Positions 24,541-37,200 of a DNA stretch of 64,000 nucleotides are shown in pieces (within the stretch, counting starts at the first letter, position 1; each line of letters begins with the position of its first letter). Under the pieces are notes generated by a model that saw nothing but the letters and a program-made list of their open reading frames with translations, searched no databases and was not told the DNA's origin. The position numbers and the translations under genes are program-made. Source of the DNA: Takifugu bimaculatus (Eukaryota; Chordata; Actinopteri; Tetraodontiformes; Tetraodontidae); the NCBI GenBank assembly GCA_004026145.2, contig CP034996.1, positions 13,265,641-13,329,640 of the forward strand, written 5' to 3'.

Positions 24541-26527
24541 GGATGACTTGGTGGTCTTTTCAGCCTCCCCGTGGGCAGCAAAGCAGGCTTGCATGGCAGC
24601 CCCGTCTCCTAAGACAAGTTAATAAGAAGAAGCAGCCCCGGGGGCAACAGCCGGCGAACATTATCACTTTGAAAGCAGCCAGAAAAACTGACATCTACTA
24701 GAAAAGTACTCGCAAGAAGAAGTGCTTAATTACCTGCTCCTACTTGTTCCTGCTACAGAAAAGCTCATCTGAAGATAGACATCGTTTGCAAATAAGTTTG
24801 TCCCCCCCTCTTCCTTCCAATGTCATGTTTGTGCCACTCTATTGTGACATACATTCATTTTCTGCACCGTCCAGTCCGGCGTGTTGTAACGCAGCTCCTC
24901 TCGGTACATGTGAACCGCCCAACGACCACTTCAACAGACATGTGGTGTGAATGAATAAATCATGCTGCAGAGAGAGGTTCCTCTCCTGAGGGCCCACATT
25001 CCCCTTCTGCTGCTTAAGACACCAGTTTCTTCCTGCCATCTAAATGAGCCACGCGTGGCCGCGGTGAAGCAAATAGGAGCAAAACTGTCACCCTGTTGAG
25101 GAGACACCAATCATTATACAGCATGTTCCCTTTTATTTCAGCCATGGTAATTAAAATAATGGAATAGTGGGGTGGGCAGGTGCTCCCATCAACTAGTTGT
25201 TTTTTTTTTCACCAATTAACACTACAATAATATTGCCTTGGATATTGCAGATGATGTTATTAGCATTTTGATGGAACACAAGTGCCTGCATGTCTGGCCG
25301 CCCGAGAACTGCTCTCAAGTGGGAAGTTTCTGTGAGGTCCGCTGGGGATGAGTCACGTCTGGTTCTGCAGAAACACACAGTCGCAGTGATCACAAAGGTA
25401 CAGCGTGAAATCTTCGAGGTGGGATTTTATCGGACACACGCAGAAGCCCTGAGCAGGAGAAAATAATGAATTTCTCATATTTCCAGTTTGGACATCTTGG
25501 CAGCTGTTGGGAAATTTGACTGCAGGAACCTGAATATTTATTTTTCCTTCATTCACTGAGCCTTTATTCAACCAGGTCGGTCCCATTGGTGGATTGACCT
25601 CTTTTTCAAGGGAAACCCGGCCAAGATAATAATATTAATTACCGGTATATAACATGTATGAGGGCGTTGGCTTGTTTTAACCATTAATCGTTCTCATTAC
25701 TTCAACTCCTCCCACCGCCGGTCAGCTCAATTATACATGAATACATTGTGAAAAATGTATTATAACATCAGGGGTGAGACCGGTGTGTTTTCATACAGCC
25801 ACCCTGTCTGTTGTCACAGGTCTAACAAATTGGTTCTCGGACCACTTGGGAGCGTGTGTGTGGTCTGTGATGGTTTACCCTGCACAGAAGAATCAGAATC
25901 AAATTCGAATCGCTGAATTTCTGGGAGACATCTTACCAATTTGCTCTAAAGCATCCACGCCAGATCTGGGCGTCGCTCCCTGTGACAAGGATTATCTCAC
26001 GAATACCAGAGGGGGAAAGATAACTGACAATTGCTTCGGGTGAAAATGGCTTTTTTTCCCCTCTGTCCTTGCTGGCTAGACAAATAAGTGCCGATGTGAC
26101 TTTTCAATCTTGACCAATGGTATCAACCTCAAGGGCAAAAACAAACATCCAGCCATACATGCTGATTACAGAAATTCAATGTAATTATTGACTTATATTG
26201 CAGCATCTTTATCGCCAAACATCGATTGTTTGGTCTCGCTGTGGTTTGGCTAAATGCAACGATTCTTTTTTTAATATTCATTATTTAAACAACATAAAAC
26301 ACAACATGTAAAGGCGTCATGATAATCAACTACACTGGCAGAACTTTAAATAAGCCATGATATCTCTTTACAGGACAACACAGAAATAACACAAAATTAG
26401 TGTTTATTTTGACAGCTGGTGCATTTATTGATTTGTAGTCCTGTGAGTCATTATTAATACATCAATATATCAAAAATGCATCACCTATCATCCACGTTGA
26501 TGCGGTCTTTCTCAATTAAACGTGTAC

Positions 26528-26878
26528 AAGGAAGAAAAGGAGACGGGAAGAAGGAAAGAAAGGGACCAGCAGAGTGTCAAAGACAAAGACAGAGAGACAG
26601 ACATGGGGAGGAAGACTGAGACAGAGAGATCAGAGAGTTGGGGACAGAAGAACAGGCAACGATAAATGAATTCCCCAGAGAAAAGGAGGGACACGAAGAA
26701 ATTACAGAACAAAAGGAGAAGACAGAAATGACATTTCTTAAGGGACTGCTGTGTGGCATTTGTAGGAAGAAAAATGAAATGTGAGGACCAGGGAGAGGTG
26801 GAAGGCGGGAGAGGGCATGTGGAGAATGGAATGAGTAAGAGCAAGAAACAAAAGAGAAAGTGTGTGAGAGGTAAGACT
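26528..26878 (+). repeat. Purine-rich (GA-rich) low-complexity block
   Basis: About 350 nt of GAA/GGA/GAGA-rich sequence on the plus strand, so strongly pyrimidine-rich in the msi2 transcript. It creates a spurious 203-codon Leu/Ser-rich frame on the minus strand. It merges into GGT/G-run sequence downstream. Confidence 0.75.
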
Positions 26879-26937
26879 AATTTATGAGAAATGAGGCAGG
26901 AGTCAGTGAGGCTGGCTTGCTGTCTGATGGATTGGAT

Positions 26938-26967
26938 GGTGGTGGTGGTGGTGGTTGGGGGGGGGGG
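26938..26967 (+). repeat. (GGT)6 followed by G11
   Basis: Six GGT units (26938-26955), one T and eleven G (26957-26967). Likely polymorphic and G-quadruplex-prone on the plus strand. Confidence 0.85.
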
Positions 26968-27269
26968 ACTGAGTTTTTGCAGGTTGGTGGACAGAAAAAA
27001 AGATGATATGGATTCCTCTGAGCTGGTGTTTCTGCAGAAATGGAGGATGAAAATAAAAGTAAAAACATCACTTCTCTTTGGAGGAGAATGCCCCTGGCAG
27101 GCAGGTTGTGCAGACAGAGGCAAAGGTGGTTAGGAAACAAAGATGGAGACGCATACGCCAGCGAGGCGCGGGGTGATGTGACAGAGGCAACAACGCCAGA
27201 CAAAGATGATGGAGATAAGTTGAGGTTTCAGACAGCTGTCTTCCAAGATGCACTTTTAAAAGAGGAGCC

Positions 27270-27830
27270 TCGGCCGGGCTGTTGATATGAACGCCGGCTC
27301 GTGCACACGCGCGGAAGCGGAGAACGCGCGAGTATCTGTCACAATAAAGTTCACATGAGCGTGAAATGCAGGACTGATGATCAGGGAGAGGCTCATTTGT
27401 AGTGCGTCAGGAGGCCCACATGCGCCAAGAACACAAACAGGAGGGGGGAGAAAAAAACAAAAAAAGCCTCTGGAGGTATCAATAAAACACTTAGGATTGA
27501 GAAAATATTCAAGTCTGCCCTCCAGACAGGATCCCCTCCCAAATTATGCTGACGGAGGAGCACAGCGAAGCTCCGAGTTCAAACATCAGCCGTTTTTAGT
27601 CGCTCTCATCTTCCAGCCGGCTCAGACGGTATCAAAGCCAGGACACACGCTGCTGCGTGAAATGCCATCAATGCACATACCAACGCGCACCTTCTCCTCC
27701 TCTTGTGCGTTCTCTCATGTCTCTCGTTCTATCTCTGCTCACGCGCACAACTTTGAGAGAACCGAGCGGAGCGGAGGAGCAGCGAGAGGCTGGCAGCGCC
27801 GATGAAAGCGAGCGATGAAGGTGAGGCGGT
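27270..27830 (+). promoter_or_regulatory. CpG-rich block, possible internal or antisense promoter
   Basis: CpG dinucleotides are dense at 27280-27340 (CGCGCGGAAGCGGAGAACGCGCG) and again at 27735-27830, unlike the surrounding intron. The block ends in GATGAAGCGAGC-like sequence and GATGAAG followed by GTGAGG (27821), a strong plus-strand donor. This resembles a CpG-island first exon on the strand opposite to msi2. A 142-codon plus-strand open frame (27377-27805) lies within it but has no recognisable domain. No TATA box was identified. The call rests on composition and one splice-like site only. Confidence 0.3.
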
Positions 27831-28994
27831 AAAATACACTAGACGTTAACTGTCTACTGAACACATCACACAGACGTGCCGCCTTTTAAGTTCAGTCTCT
27901 TTAAGCGTGAGCACAATATCGATCAGGACCAAAAAACATGTTTGCCACGGCGAGATTCCCAAAGGAACACACACAACCGTCGCATCCACGGAAGACAAAC
28001 CCAGTGACAACTGATCGCAGTGTCTAATCTCACCAACATCCCGGGGTAATTCCTCTGTAACCCCAACAACTATCTTGATTCAATCATCTCTATATCAACA
28101 GCCTTTCATTTCAAAATTACACTTCTAGGTGTTTCTCCTGAAGATGTCAATTGCTGCCATTAGTGTCCAAAAAGCGTGCCTAAAGGCTTATCCAACTGTT
28201 GATTATTAGTCTGGAGCAGGATCATAAAATACATTTTTGACTAGAAGTGACAATGCTCCGTTTTTAATATTTTCCAAGTATTTCCCAGAACCTTTTATTA
28301 AGAATTCCAGTATTGTTCCAGCAGAAGTTATTGCTGAGGCTGGATTGACTCCGACCTTCATCATTTCATAACCAGATTTATTGTAGATCTTTCACCAAAG
28401 CACCAGCAGAACAAGTGTAAGTAAACCGTTATTGCACAAACTGGCTGAGGACCGGCTCTCTGTGGGAATCAGTGGAGTAAGAGACGTAGGTAGAGAAGGT
28501 CCTTAGGCAGCTACCCATTTCGTTTGTTTGTATATCACGTTCACACATGTATGCATGCGCACACACAGACATTTTTGCATTAGTAAAAAGGCACAGCACA
28601 CCTACAGAGGAGCGCACAATTAAACACACAAAGACCGACTTGGAACCTGTCAAGTGCGAACAAACTGATGACAAGACGGCGACAGATGGATTCACTGAGG
28701 AGAGACGAGCTACGCATTCAACTCAATTAGCAACGAGCTGCTGCATGAGGCCGATGGGATATGGAATCCTACCATGACTGGCAACCTGTCAATCGAGAAA
28801 GAGAGCCACATAAACAAGCAGGAAGCGAGACGCAACGAGTTAAACGTAATAAACCGATAAATAAATTCATTTACGAATAAATGGTATTAACCCGCCGAGT
28901 GGCAGTTCTGCATCAAAAAGGGGACATAATGTGACCGGGGAGCCCAAATATCCCCAGGCGCGCACGCACAAAGAAGAAACTGGCAGCGTGGAAA

Positions 28995-29019
28995 GAGGAG
29001 GAGGAGGAGCAGCAGCAGG
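28995..29019 (+). repeat. GAG and GCA triplet repeats
   Basis: Five GAG units lead into three to four GCA units within a CpG-containing stretch (28935-29040). Confidence 0.85.
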
Positions 29020-30927
29020 CTGCGAGGAGAGACGGAAAAGACAGAAAACAATGGTCGCTCCTCTCTTCCTCACTTTCTTTTCAGCAGCTCTGTTCATACA
29101 TTATCCTGCCATGGTACCTAATGAGCCAGGCATCTTCAGCCTGACACTCACGCTTGGCTAGGCAACCCTTATTACACCGTGGAGGCACACTCACTCACAC
29201 ACCATCACAGGTCATCTCAGCAGCTGTGCGCCTGTGGTGTAGAGGTGCTCGCCATATTCAAAAGCATCTTTATTGTCTGTCGGGAGGGGGGAATAAAAAA
29301 GACCCATCACGCAATGTTTTTTAGCGCGTCCGCGTGTCACTTCTGGACATGTTTCGACTTGTTGCGAATGTGCTAGGCGGTCCGAGGGCTGCTGGTGGAT
29401 ATGGGGACGGACACAGCATGCCCCCCTCTGACTCACTGGTTATCACAGGTGCTTCATTGTTCATGACTGCAAACAAAATTGCCCTTTTTGTTGCTTTTTT
29501 ATGGCTACGCGTAAAAATGTATTTATTTTCCAGGGCTATCTTGTCTGGCACCACACAAGGCAGTGCCAGGAAGTACCCTGCCGTGTGATGATTGTTTTGG
29601 CTGTTTCTGTGAAGAAGAAAAAAAGCTCCCACTTCAAAAAAGGCCACCTACAACTCTGAGTGGGAGACCAGCACAGCGGTGGGAGACCAATCAGCTGAAG
29701 GTACAGCAGGGGCAACGCTGTAGAAGTTGGTCAAATAAAGATCAACCATGATGACAGAATGAAAAAAAAATGAAGTTGAGAGGATCCTTTTGAAAGGCTG
29801 GCAGGATGGATAAATGCCTTAAATGACAAAGACACTCATCTTGACCCTAAGAGCTCAGAAAATAGCACGAAAAAACACATGTGAAAGAAATCAGACCATT
29901 GTCTTTTCTTCATAAATCTATGATGAAATGCCCGGACTTGAGGTAATGTAATCTAATTCAGGTTGCAATCTATCTGCAAAGAAGTGATTGCTGCGGCTGG
30001 AGCAGTTGATTGTGATTTTCAGCCTTGTGGGCTGCTGAAATGTGACCGCCATTACACTGAAGAGGCTCAGGAAAAGCACTAATTTCGAAGCGGTTGGCTT
30101 GAAATTTGACAGGTTTTTGTTGCAGCTTTTTTGTTTGTTTTTACTAATAAAACCGCACGAGCCGAGCAGCAAAACACCAAAAAGAGACACAGGATTTTCT
30201 GCACACATTTCATAATAACTCAAAGATAAAAAGTAAGCCGGTTTGGAAATGTCGAAAATGGATTTACTATTAAAAACACATGGGCACTGCGAACAGATGT
30301 TTATGCAGTTCATCTTTGACCGCGGCACGTTTACAAAAACATTGCTCTTGCGATCAGCAAGTTTGGAATCACGTTACAAAGACAAGAAGTGACATATTTC
30401 ACTAACGCTGCACAACAGACATTTAGCTAATTCCCCCATGTGCTGCGCTCAGCTGTAAGACGCCTGGGTGGGCACCAATCACGCTGTAAATACAGAGGAG
30501 GATGCAGAGCAGAGCTTCCAGTTCCCCCCTGGCCGTCTCTGTAAAGCCCGTTTCACACGCGCAGATTTCCCACCAATGGTCCATCATTTTCGCTGGAAGG
30601 GTTTATGTGTGAAAGAGCGCTGGTGCTGATTTTCTTGGAAATCTGTACCGGCAATTTCACACCTCAAAACCTTGTAACTTTACAGGAGACTTCCTGCTGT
30701 GTATGAAAGAGGAACTAGTATTTATATCTTTACAGCAGTGTTCTGGACATCGGCTTTGAGTTTGGTTTCCACTAAAACTGGAGAGAGGTTTGATTTCTTT
30801 CTTGTCTTTTCTTTTTGACATTAAATTTTCCAGTGCGACATATTACTGCCCTCTACAGGATATGCCCCACGGGCATGGCCACATAGTTTGGGAACAGGTG
30901 CAAGATGGGAATGTTCCGGAATGGGCC

Positions 30928-30930
<3 letters not shown>

Positions 30931-30963
<33 letters not shown>
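30931..30963 (+). repeat. (GT)16 microsatellite
   Basis: Uninterrupted GT repeat on the plus strand, (CA)n in msi2 sense. It lies mid-intron, far from any exon found. Confidence 0.95.
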
Positions 30964-30964
<1 letters not shown>

Positions 30965-33168
30965 ATAGTCACTACTTGAGCTGGGATCTTATTGGTAATT
31001 ATCCATGACAGAGGTTTAGGAGTCTCATCTGCAGTAGATGTGAAAACATCAATTCTGCATTTCTTAAGGTGAACTTGTCTGGAGGAGTGTGTCTTTGTCG
31101 TGCATCTGTGTATATCTGTGTGCCAGTATTCCAGGTCACGGAGGCTGCAAGCTCACGGGAGGTTTAACCTTGCTAAATCCACTATTAGGTGTTCTGAGAA
31201 TGATGATGTGAGCAGTAGATACTCCCTGATGGTTTCACTTTCTAAGAGCATCCAGCAGGTCACAAATAGAGAAGCTGTGGGGGTATTACAAGGTCAGGGG
31301 TTGGCTTACTCTCAATATGATGACAATTCCATGCTGGCATTTTCATTTCCTGAAGAGACCGGTTCCTCACGGAGGCCAAATGCGTTTGCTTATTTTTGTT
31401 CAAATAACTTTTACTTTGCTTTTTAGATGCAATAAATGCTTTAAACATGCAGTGTGTCCCATTTTCCATTCATATAGACTGGAAAGCCAGGGAGAATTCT
31501 CATCAATATGGCTTTCCAAGGCATACACATGCATGAAATCAGATTGTGCCTATCATACACAAATGTGTCTTTCAGCGCCATTTTTTGTGTCCCTTTCATT
31601 TCGTCCTTCAAACGCCTTCAGGGGTGCAGCCATGCAGCCAACCAGTGGGAGTAGCTGATGTTTTTAATGGCACATGGTTTGTCTCCTAGTGGTGAGATAA
31701 ACACGGGGAAGAGATTAAAACCCCAGGCTTTCTTGCACAATCTCTTGCCTCCATCCTCCTTTGCTTTAGAATGACCATGCCGGGCCAGCGCAGCAGTCTA
31801 ATTCAAAACCAAAGCCATCTGGTCTGTGAGGCATAGTCCAGCCTCAAAATGCATACACACACATATATATTGCCAAGAAGAAACATAGAAAGGAGTGTCA
31901 ATGATGAAAACTGAAAGGGAGAAACAGTCTATTCCCCCTAATCACCTAATTCTAAATATAGCTAATTTGTGCACAGAATGCTAACAGTAACCTACACAAG
32001 TGTACCTGTGGTGTAAAAAAACGAGCTTTAAATACGAGCTCCGTTGCTCTGATGGTGTCAGGATCGCAACGGCCACCCTGATGAAGACATAATCTCACTC
32101 CGACGGAAGCCTCCCCAGCAAAGATGATGAGCTGGGGCAGCTATTATGGTACCGATGGCTAAACACATCATTTCCTTTGACACTGTGATCAGGGAAAGGC
32201 AAGGGGCCCTTGGGTGGAGGCAGACCTGGAGAGTATGATTAGCTCTGCCATTTAAATGACATTCAAAATAATCGCTAATATCGGGTCTGTCAAGGTGAGA
32301 GGAAAGCAAGTGAAGAAGAAGCCAGCTCGTGTTGTGAAGCGATGCACGGGGAAAAAACCAACAAAACATGCAGGGATATCTGATCCCAGTTGATGGGAAT
32401 GCTGTGTCAATCAGTTAAGTCAGGCACAGCGTTTGATTGTTTTACTCTGCATCGGTGCAGCTATACGGTAGTCACCGAGCACAGAGGAGCTGAGATCTGT
32501 AAACACTACAACTCCCATGGAGCCTGCAGGGATTCATCTGTTTAAAAAGGGATTGGCAGAGGAGGATATTAAGCATCAAAGAAGACCTGGCTCTAGTTGG
32601 CAGGGAGAAATACTTTGAGTTCTGTCCAAATACATTTTATTCTCTTGTAAAAACAGTGCCAGCCATTTGCTTTCAGAGCCACTTGGATGAGAAATTAGAG
32701 AATTGGTTAACTTTTCTTCTTTCCCTTGGCTTATATTCACCTCTTAAGGCATACCGTCTTTTAAAACTCAAAAGACATTGCTCCCTCTCTTGCCTGAACA
32801 AAAGAAGGCATTATCAAACCTCACTCTCAGCAGCTCTAGATCCATTTGGTAAACAGCCTGTGTCCTACAGTAGTAATCAGAGGGTATTTTTGAGGGATTT
32901 GCAGGCCGGCCAGGAGGCATCCGCTGGAGTGATCTCTAATTGCTAGAAGCAGAGACCTAGACTGCCTGGCGCTCTTTTGAAGCCATCAGCAGCAGCTTCC
33001 AGCCAGAGGAGCCAGCAGGGGCAGACTTCCCGCTGAGACACTCTCCTCTTCCTCTTTCTTTGCTTCCTCATCCCTCTCTAGCCATTCTAATTTTCCTGCT
33101 TTTCATACGCTCGGTCCGTGTTCTTTCCAACCTTTCCCCCTTTCTATTTCTCCTCCAACTGCACGTGT

Positions 33169-33188
33169 CCCCCCCCCCCCACCCCCCC
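33169..33188 (+). repeat. C12-A-C7 tract
   Basis: Twelve C, one A, seven C, within a CT-rich stretch from about 33045. Confidence 0.9.
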
Positions 33189-34261
33189 GACCTCTCCTCT
33201 CCCACTCAGTCAATGAGCCAGCAATCACTTTGGAGACAGACATCCTCTGCTCAGTCGGCCATGTTCAATCCCTAGCACCGGTGGCTGATGAGGCATTGTG
33301 GTGACGTCAAATACCAGAGCTTTACAGGGAGCAACAGTTAACCTGTGGAGGCGTAGCTCTGCTACCCAGGTTACAGGACTCATACTGGCAGTCGCCGTAA
33401 AAAAATAATGAATCTGATATGCCAAAGAGATGAGAGATAATAAGACCAATTATTTTTTTCCCCTTCTCCCCCAGTGTGGAGAAAGGGGTAAATTCATGTC
33501 AAATACTTGCCGTATAGTGACAAAAAATGCCACTAAAGCCTTTGTTCATGGAGGAGTTTGTGGATGCTGGTGTGAAGTATTTTGCTCTGCGAGGGAAATT
33601 TTTTTGAAATGGTGACAAACGCAACAACAAAGTCAAACTTTGCTGCATTTATACGGCCCTAGACTATGAGGTTTGCATCGCTTACAAAGGCAGCGAAAAA
33701 CCCATAAAATCAACAAAGACACACATGCTGAAGAGAAATGCATGCTGACATCCACGCGAGCTGTCTCCCAGGCAGGGTCTGGGTGTCTGGAAGGCAACTC
33801 GCTCAGTGTGACATTGACTCTTCTGTGCCAATTCCACACTGGGAGATGCACTTGCTAGCTTTGCTGCCAATCCAGGTAAAGAGATTACAGACACACACAA
33901 TGCAGTCTTCTGTTTGTCTGCCAAGAAGAAAACCAACCCCTTAAGCCTATATAAAAGGCGCTATAGACATTCACACTCTCTCTCCCCCTGTCCCCGATCA
34001 AAACCAAGACTCTCATTCATCTCCAGGAACATGCCTTCTAATATATGTGCCTGTGCTCAGTGGCTCGCTCGCTCAAAGCCCCCTAATGACTGAAAAACAG
34101 TTCAGCCTTTATTTCTTTCTGCTGCTCCCTGATACTGTTGCACATTACTATGACTTGCATCATTCAAATAAAGGAGGAATTTGGCTTACAATCAGTCACA
34201 CAGGCATAGACATAAAGCTACTCTAATGAATGCCATCTGGTTACAAACTACTCTAAAATAA

Positions 34262-34282
34262 TGTGTGTGTGTGGGGGGGGGG
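34262..34282 (+). repeat. (TG)n followed by G10
   Basis: A TG array joined to ten G, the same compound form as at 46834. Confidence 0.9.
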
Positions 34283-37200
34283 TATTTCATTAGTGTTTCA
34301 TCATGTGTCTTAATGGTGTACTTAAAAAGGTAAGAGAGCATGTGCATCCCATAGAATAGATAGACTTCAGGTAGCAACTTTAATATTTGAAGTTGCAGCC
34401 ATTAAGTAAAAGCCTGTTCAAACTAAAAGCCTGAAGAAAACTACAGGGCTGATGCAGAGTTGTTTTTCTCCTTTTTTGCAGAGCACGGATCAAACAATCA
34501 CTGTGGCGTGCAGCTTTGACCCAATTAGTCAGCTACTTATAATAGTAAGAATGCAATTAGAGATTGGGTTTGCGATGTACTAATTTGCATTGTCTGAACT
34601 TGTCTTTTTTTGGGTTCCTGTGAATCAGATGAGATGTTGAGAAGCCACTCCTGAACACATATCCCACCATTAGCGTACCGTATAGCGCCTCAATATACTT
34701 CCCCTTCTGAAGGTCCTGCATGGATTACATCTGTATAATTGTGCTACAGAGGAATTTATTAAGAGAGTGGCAACACGGTGGGCTAATTATGGCACAGAGA
34801 AGTAGCACTTAATAAAGGAGAGGTAGCAAGGCAAAGAAGGCATCCATCATGGACTATACCTTGTACTTACAAATTAAACATCAGTGCTTTGGTAGAAAAT
34901 GATAGTTGCCACTCTTTCATCACCACCCCCTCCTCTAAGAGAGGCCATCTTTCTCACCTCAGCAACACTCTCCTTGACACTACCAATTGTGTTTGACAGT
35001 AAAATCACATCTTAGATCATAGATAAAATGTCAGCCTGCAGGGAGGCAGAAGACAGCATATGACAGAATGATTTTGAGCCGGGGCTACTCCAAAAGCTTT
35101 TATTTCACTGTTTCATCCCAGATACACGTGAAGTCGCGGAGAGGTGCCATCTGTGACCGCAGTGCCCATGGCGTCTCAAAACACCGCCCCTGTTTTAACC
35201 CTCATGGAGTGCTGCATATACCTTCTGGGTGTTTAAAAATGTAAAATACACATTGCTAATTCGCTCTTTTCTGTCACAAAATGATGGGGACACTGCAGCA
35301 GAGCAGGGAACAATGGGTGCCCTCTGGCATCAACCTCTGGACAGCCCAAGCTGCTCACCAAAGACACTGAACTCACCCACAATGAACTGCTGCAGTGGGA
35401 AAGGAGGCTTAAGAGAGTTCAATTTCCAACACAATTGGCTGTATTCTACTCCTTTAAATGCCAAGGAGATGGTGTGCAGTGTGTGCCTTTGTGAGGAGCT
35501 TTGCTTACAGCGACTGTCCTCCAGCAGGAAAGACAGAGGGGAAAGGATGGCAATGGAGAGTGGGCAGGGTGACGACGGGCTGGGTGACGAGATGGAGTAC
35601 GGACGGAAATAGAAAAGGAAAAAGAAGAAAGAGACACAGTGAATGACCAGGGGTGATAGAGAGGGAGAAAAGAAAAAGTACAGAGAAAATGAAAACAGTA
35701 AAGAATGTCTCCTCTGGCTGTCGTTTGGCCAGCCTCACAGGAACCATCTGAAGGACAATGCAGCTACTAGCAGAGTGTGACGCTCGTCCCCTATCTAATA
35801 CAGCCCGGCCCAAAGAAAACACACTTACAATCAAGTGTCGATCATGCATCTCACACCCAATAACCGCTCCCTAACAAAGCACGGATTATTAGCAGCACAA
35901 TGCAGCAGCTGTGTTAAAAATAATAACGGGAAAAAAAGAACACCTTTGAGGAGTGTGTGATGGATTAAAAGTCATGGAGATAGCATTCAAATGAGCAGAT
36001 CTGTAATCATATGTAGGTTTTTTTTTTTCTTTTACTATTATGGATTTAATGTGCCTGTAAAAACAAAATTATAGAATCTCAATTAAATATAATTGTGCTT
36101 AATGGCTTCAGCGACATTTGTTTCCCTTATGCTCATTACGGGTCCCCACTCTTATTTGACTTTTAGGCTGCTCCGTCGCTGCGGGCCTTAGATGTGAGCA
36201 GGCTGATAATTCAGCTGCTATGCATATAGTAAGCAGAAACCACATTTGGAATATACAACATGTCACTGATGCATATTGACAGCATTCAAGGCTGACGAAA
36301 AATTGGTAATGGAAAAAAACTATTTCCAAGAAGCCAAGTCATTATAAGTGAAATGTTATTTCCGGGGCTTCAGCTTATGGAAAAGGCCTCACGGTTTAAG
36401 AAGAAATCCACTCTGTAACACTTGAATTGTTAAATAAAGTATGTGTTTTTATCTCTGCAGTGCTGCCGAAAATGTGGAATTATTTTTTCATGATTCAATC
36501 TGTAAGATAAAAATGAGCACACGGGGGAAATTGATTTGAACGGCGGGCTGCCAGATGCTCATCACCGGATCTGTAGGCAGTGTTAAAGAGGGGGCCCCAT
36601 CCGTGGCTCGTCTGATATTATATTCAGTGTCCTCTCCTCTGTGGTCACGAGCCAGATGACCCATTAATATTACACAATCACACCAATGGATGGGATGAAT
36701 TATTCAACCTTCCTGATAGGTCTGTAATAGTCTGTGCAATTCATCTGGAAAGCCTGTTGTGATTTTAAAATGACAGCAGCAAATAGCCACATTTTCAAAT
36801 TCCAACTGGAACAAAATATGAAAATGCTGTTTGGACAAAACAATGGCCGCAGACACGAGAGCACCTGCATCCTTTTAGTGTCACACTCAATATAAATACG
36901 GCCATTGTCAGCAGAAAAATCGTCATGGAGACGATTTCTCCATCATTGTCTCCATTTGAAGGGCGTTTTGCTGCCCAAAGACAAACGCCTAACAGGATCC
37001 CAGAGTTTGCTGCCCATCCCCACTCAGAGGAGGACTGGCAGTGATGCAGAGAGCAGAGCGGGTGAGAGACACGGAGACTCAAAGAGAGAGGGAGAGAGTT
37101 CTCAAAGCAGACTTCACACTGGGTTCTGTCACTACAGATCAAAATCCCCTCAAAGCCATAGATCCCTTCCACTATAGTTCACATGTTCCACACTTAGAAA

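Larger units (their letters stand above)
19766..27269 (-). other. msi2: msi2 large intron, middle part
   Basis: Non-coding. It holds an A8C-type stretch (22729-22756), a YY1-like AAGATGGCGGT at 24530-24540, T10 ending at 25209, a strongly purine-rich block (26528-26878) and (GGT)6 followed by G11 (26938-26967). The 203-codon minus-strand open frame at 26512-27123 is low-complexity Leu/Ser/Pro sequence produced by the purine block and is not treated as a gene. Confidence 0.75.

Noticed and set aside
25048..25059. 12-bp palindrome GCCACGCGTGGC
   Set aside because: Perfect 12-bp palindromes are expected many times in 64 kb.
26512..27123. 203-codon minus-strand open frame
   Set aside because: It is Leu/Ser/Pro-rich low-complexity sequence produced by a purine-rich block on the opposite strand, with no domain and no splice context.
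27377..27805. 142-codon plus-strand open frame as a protein-coding gene
   Set aside because: It lies in CpG-rich sequence where stops are rarer, and no domain is recognisable. Kept only as part of a possible promoter/first-exon block.
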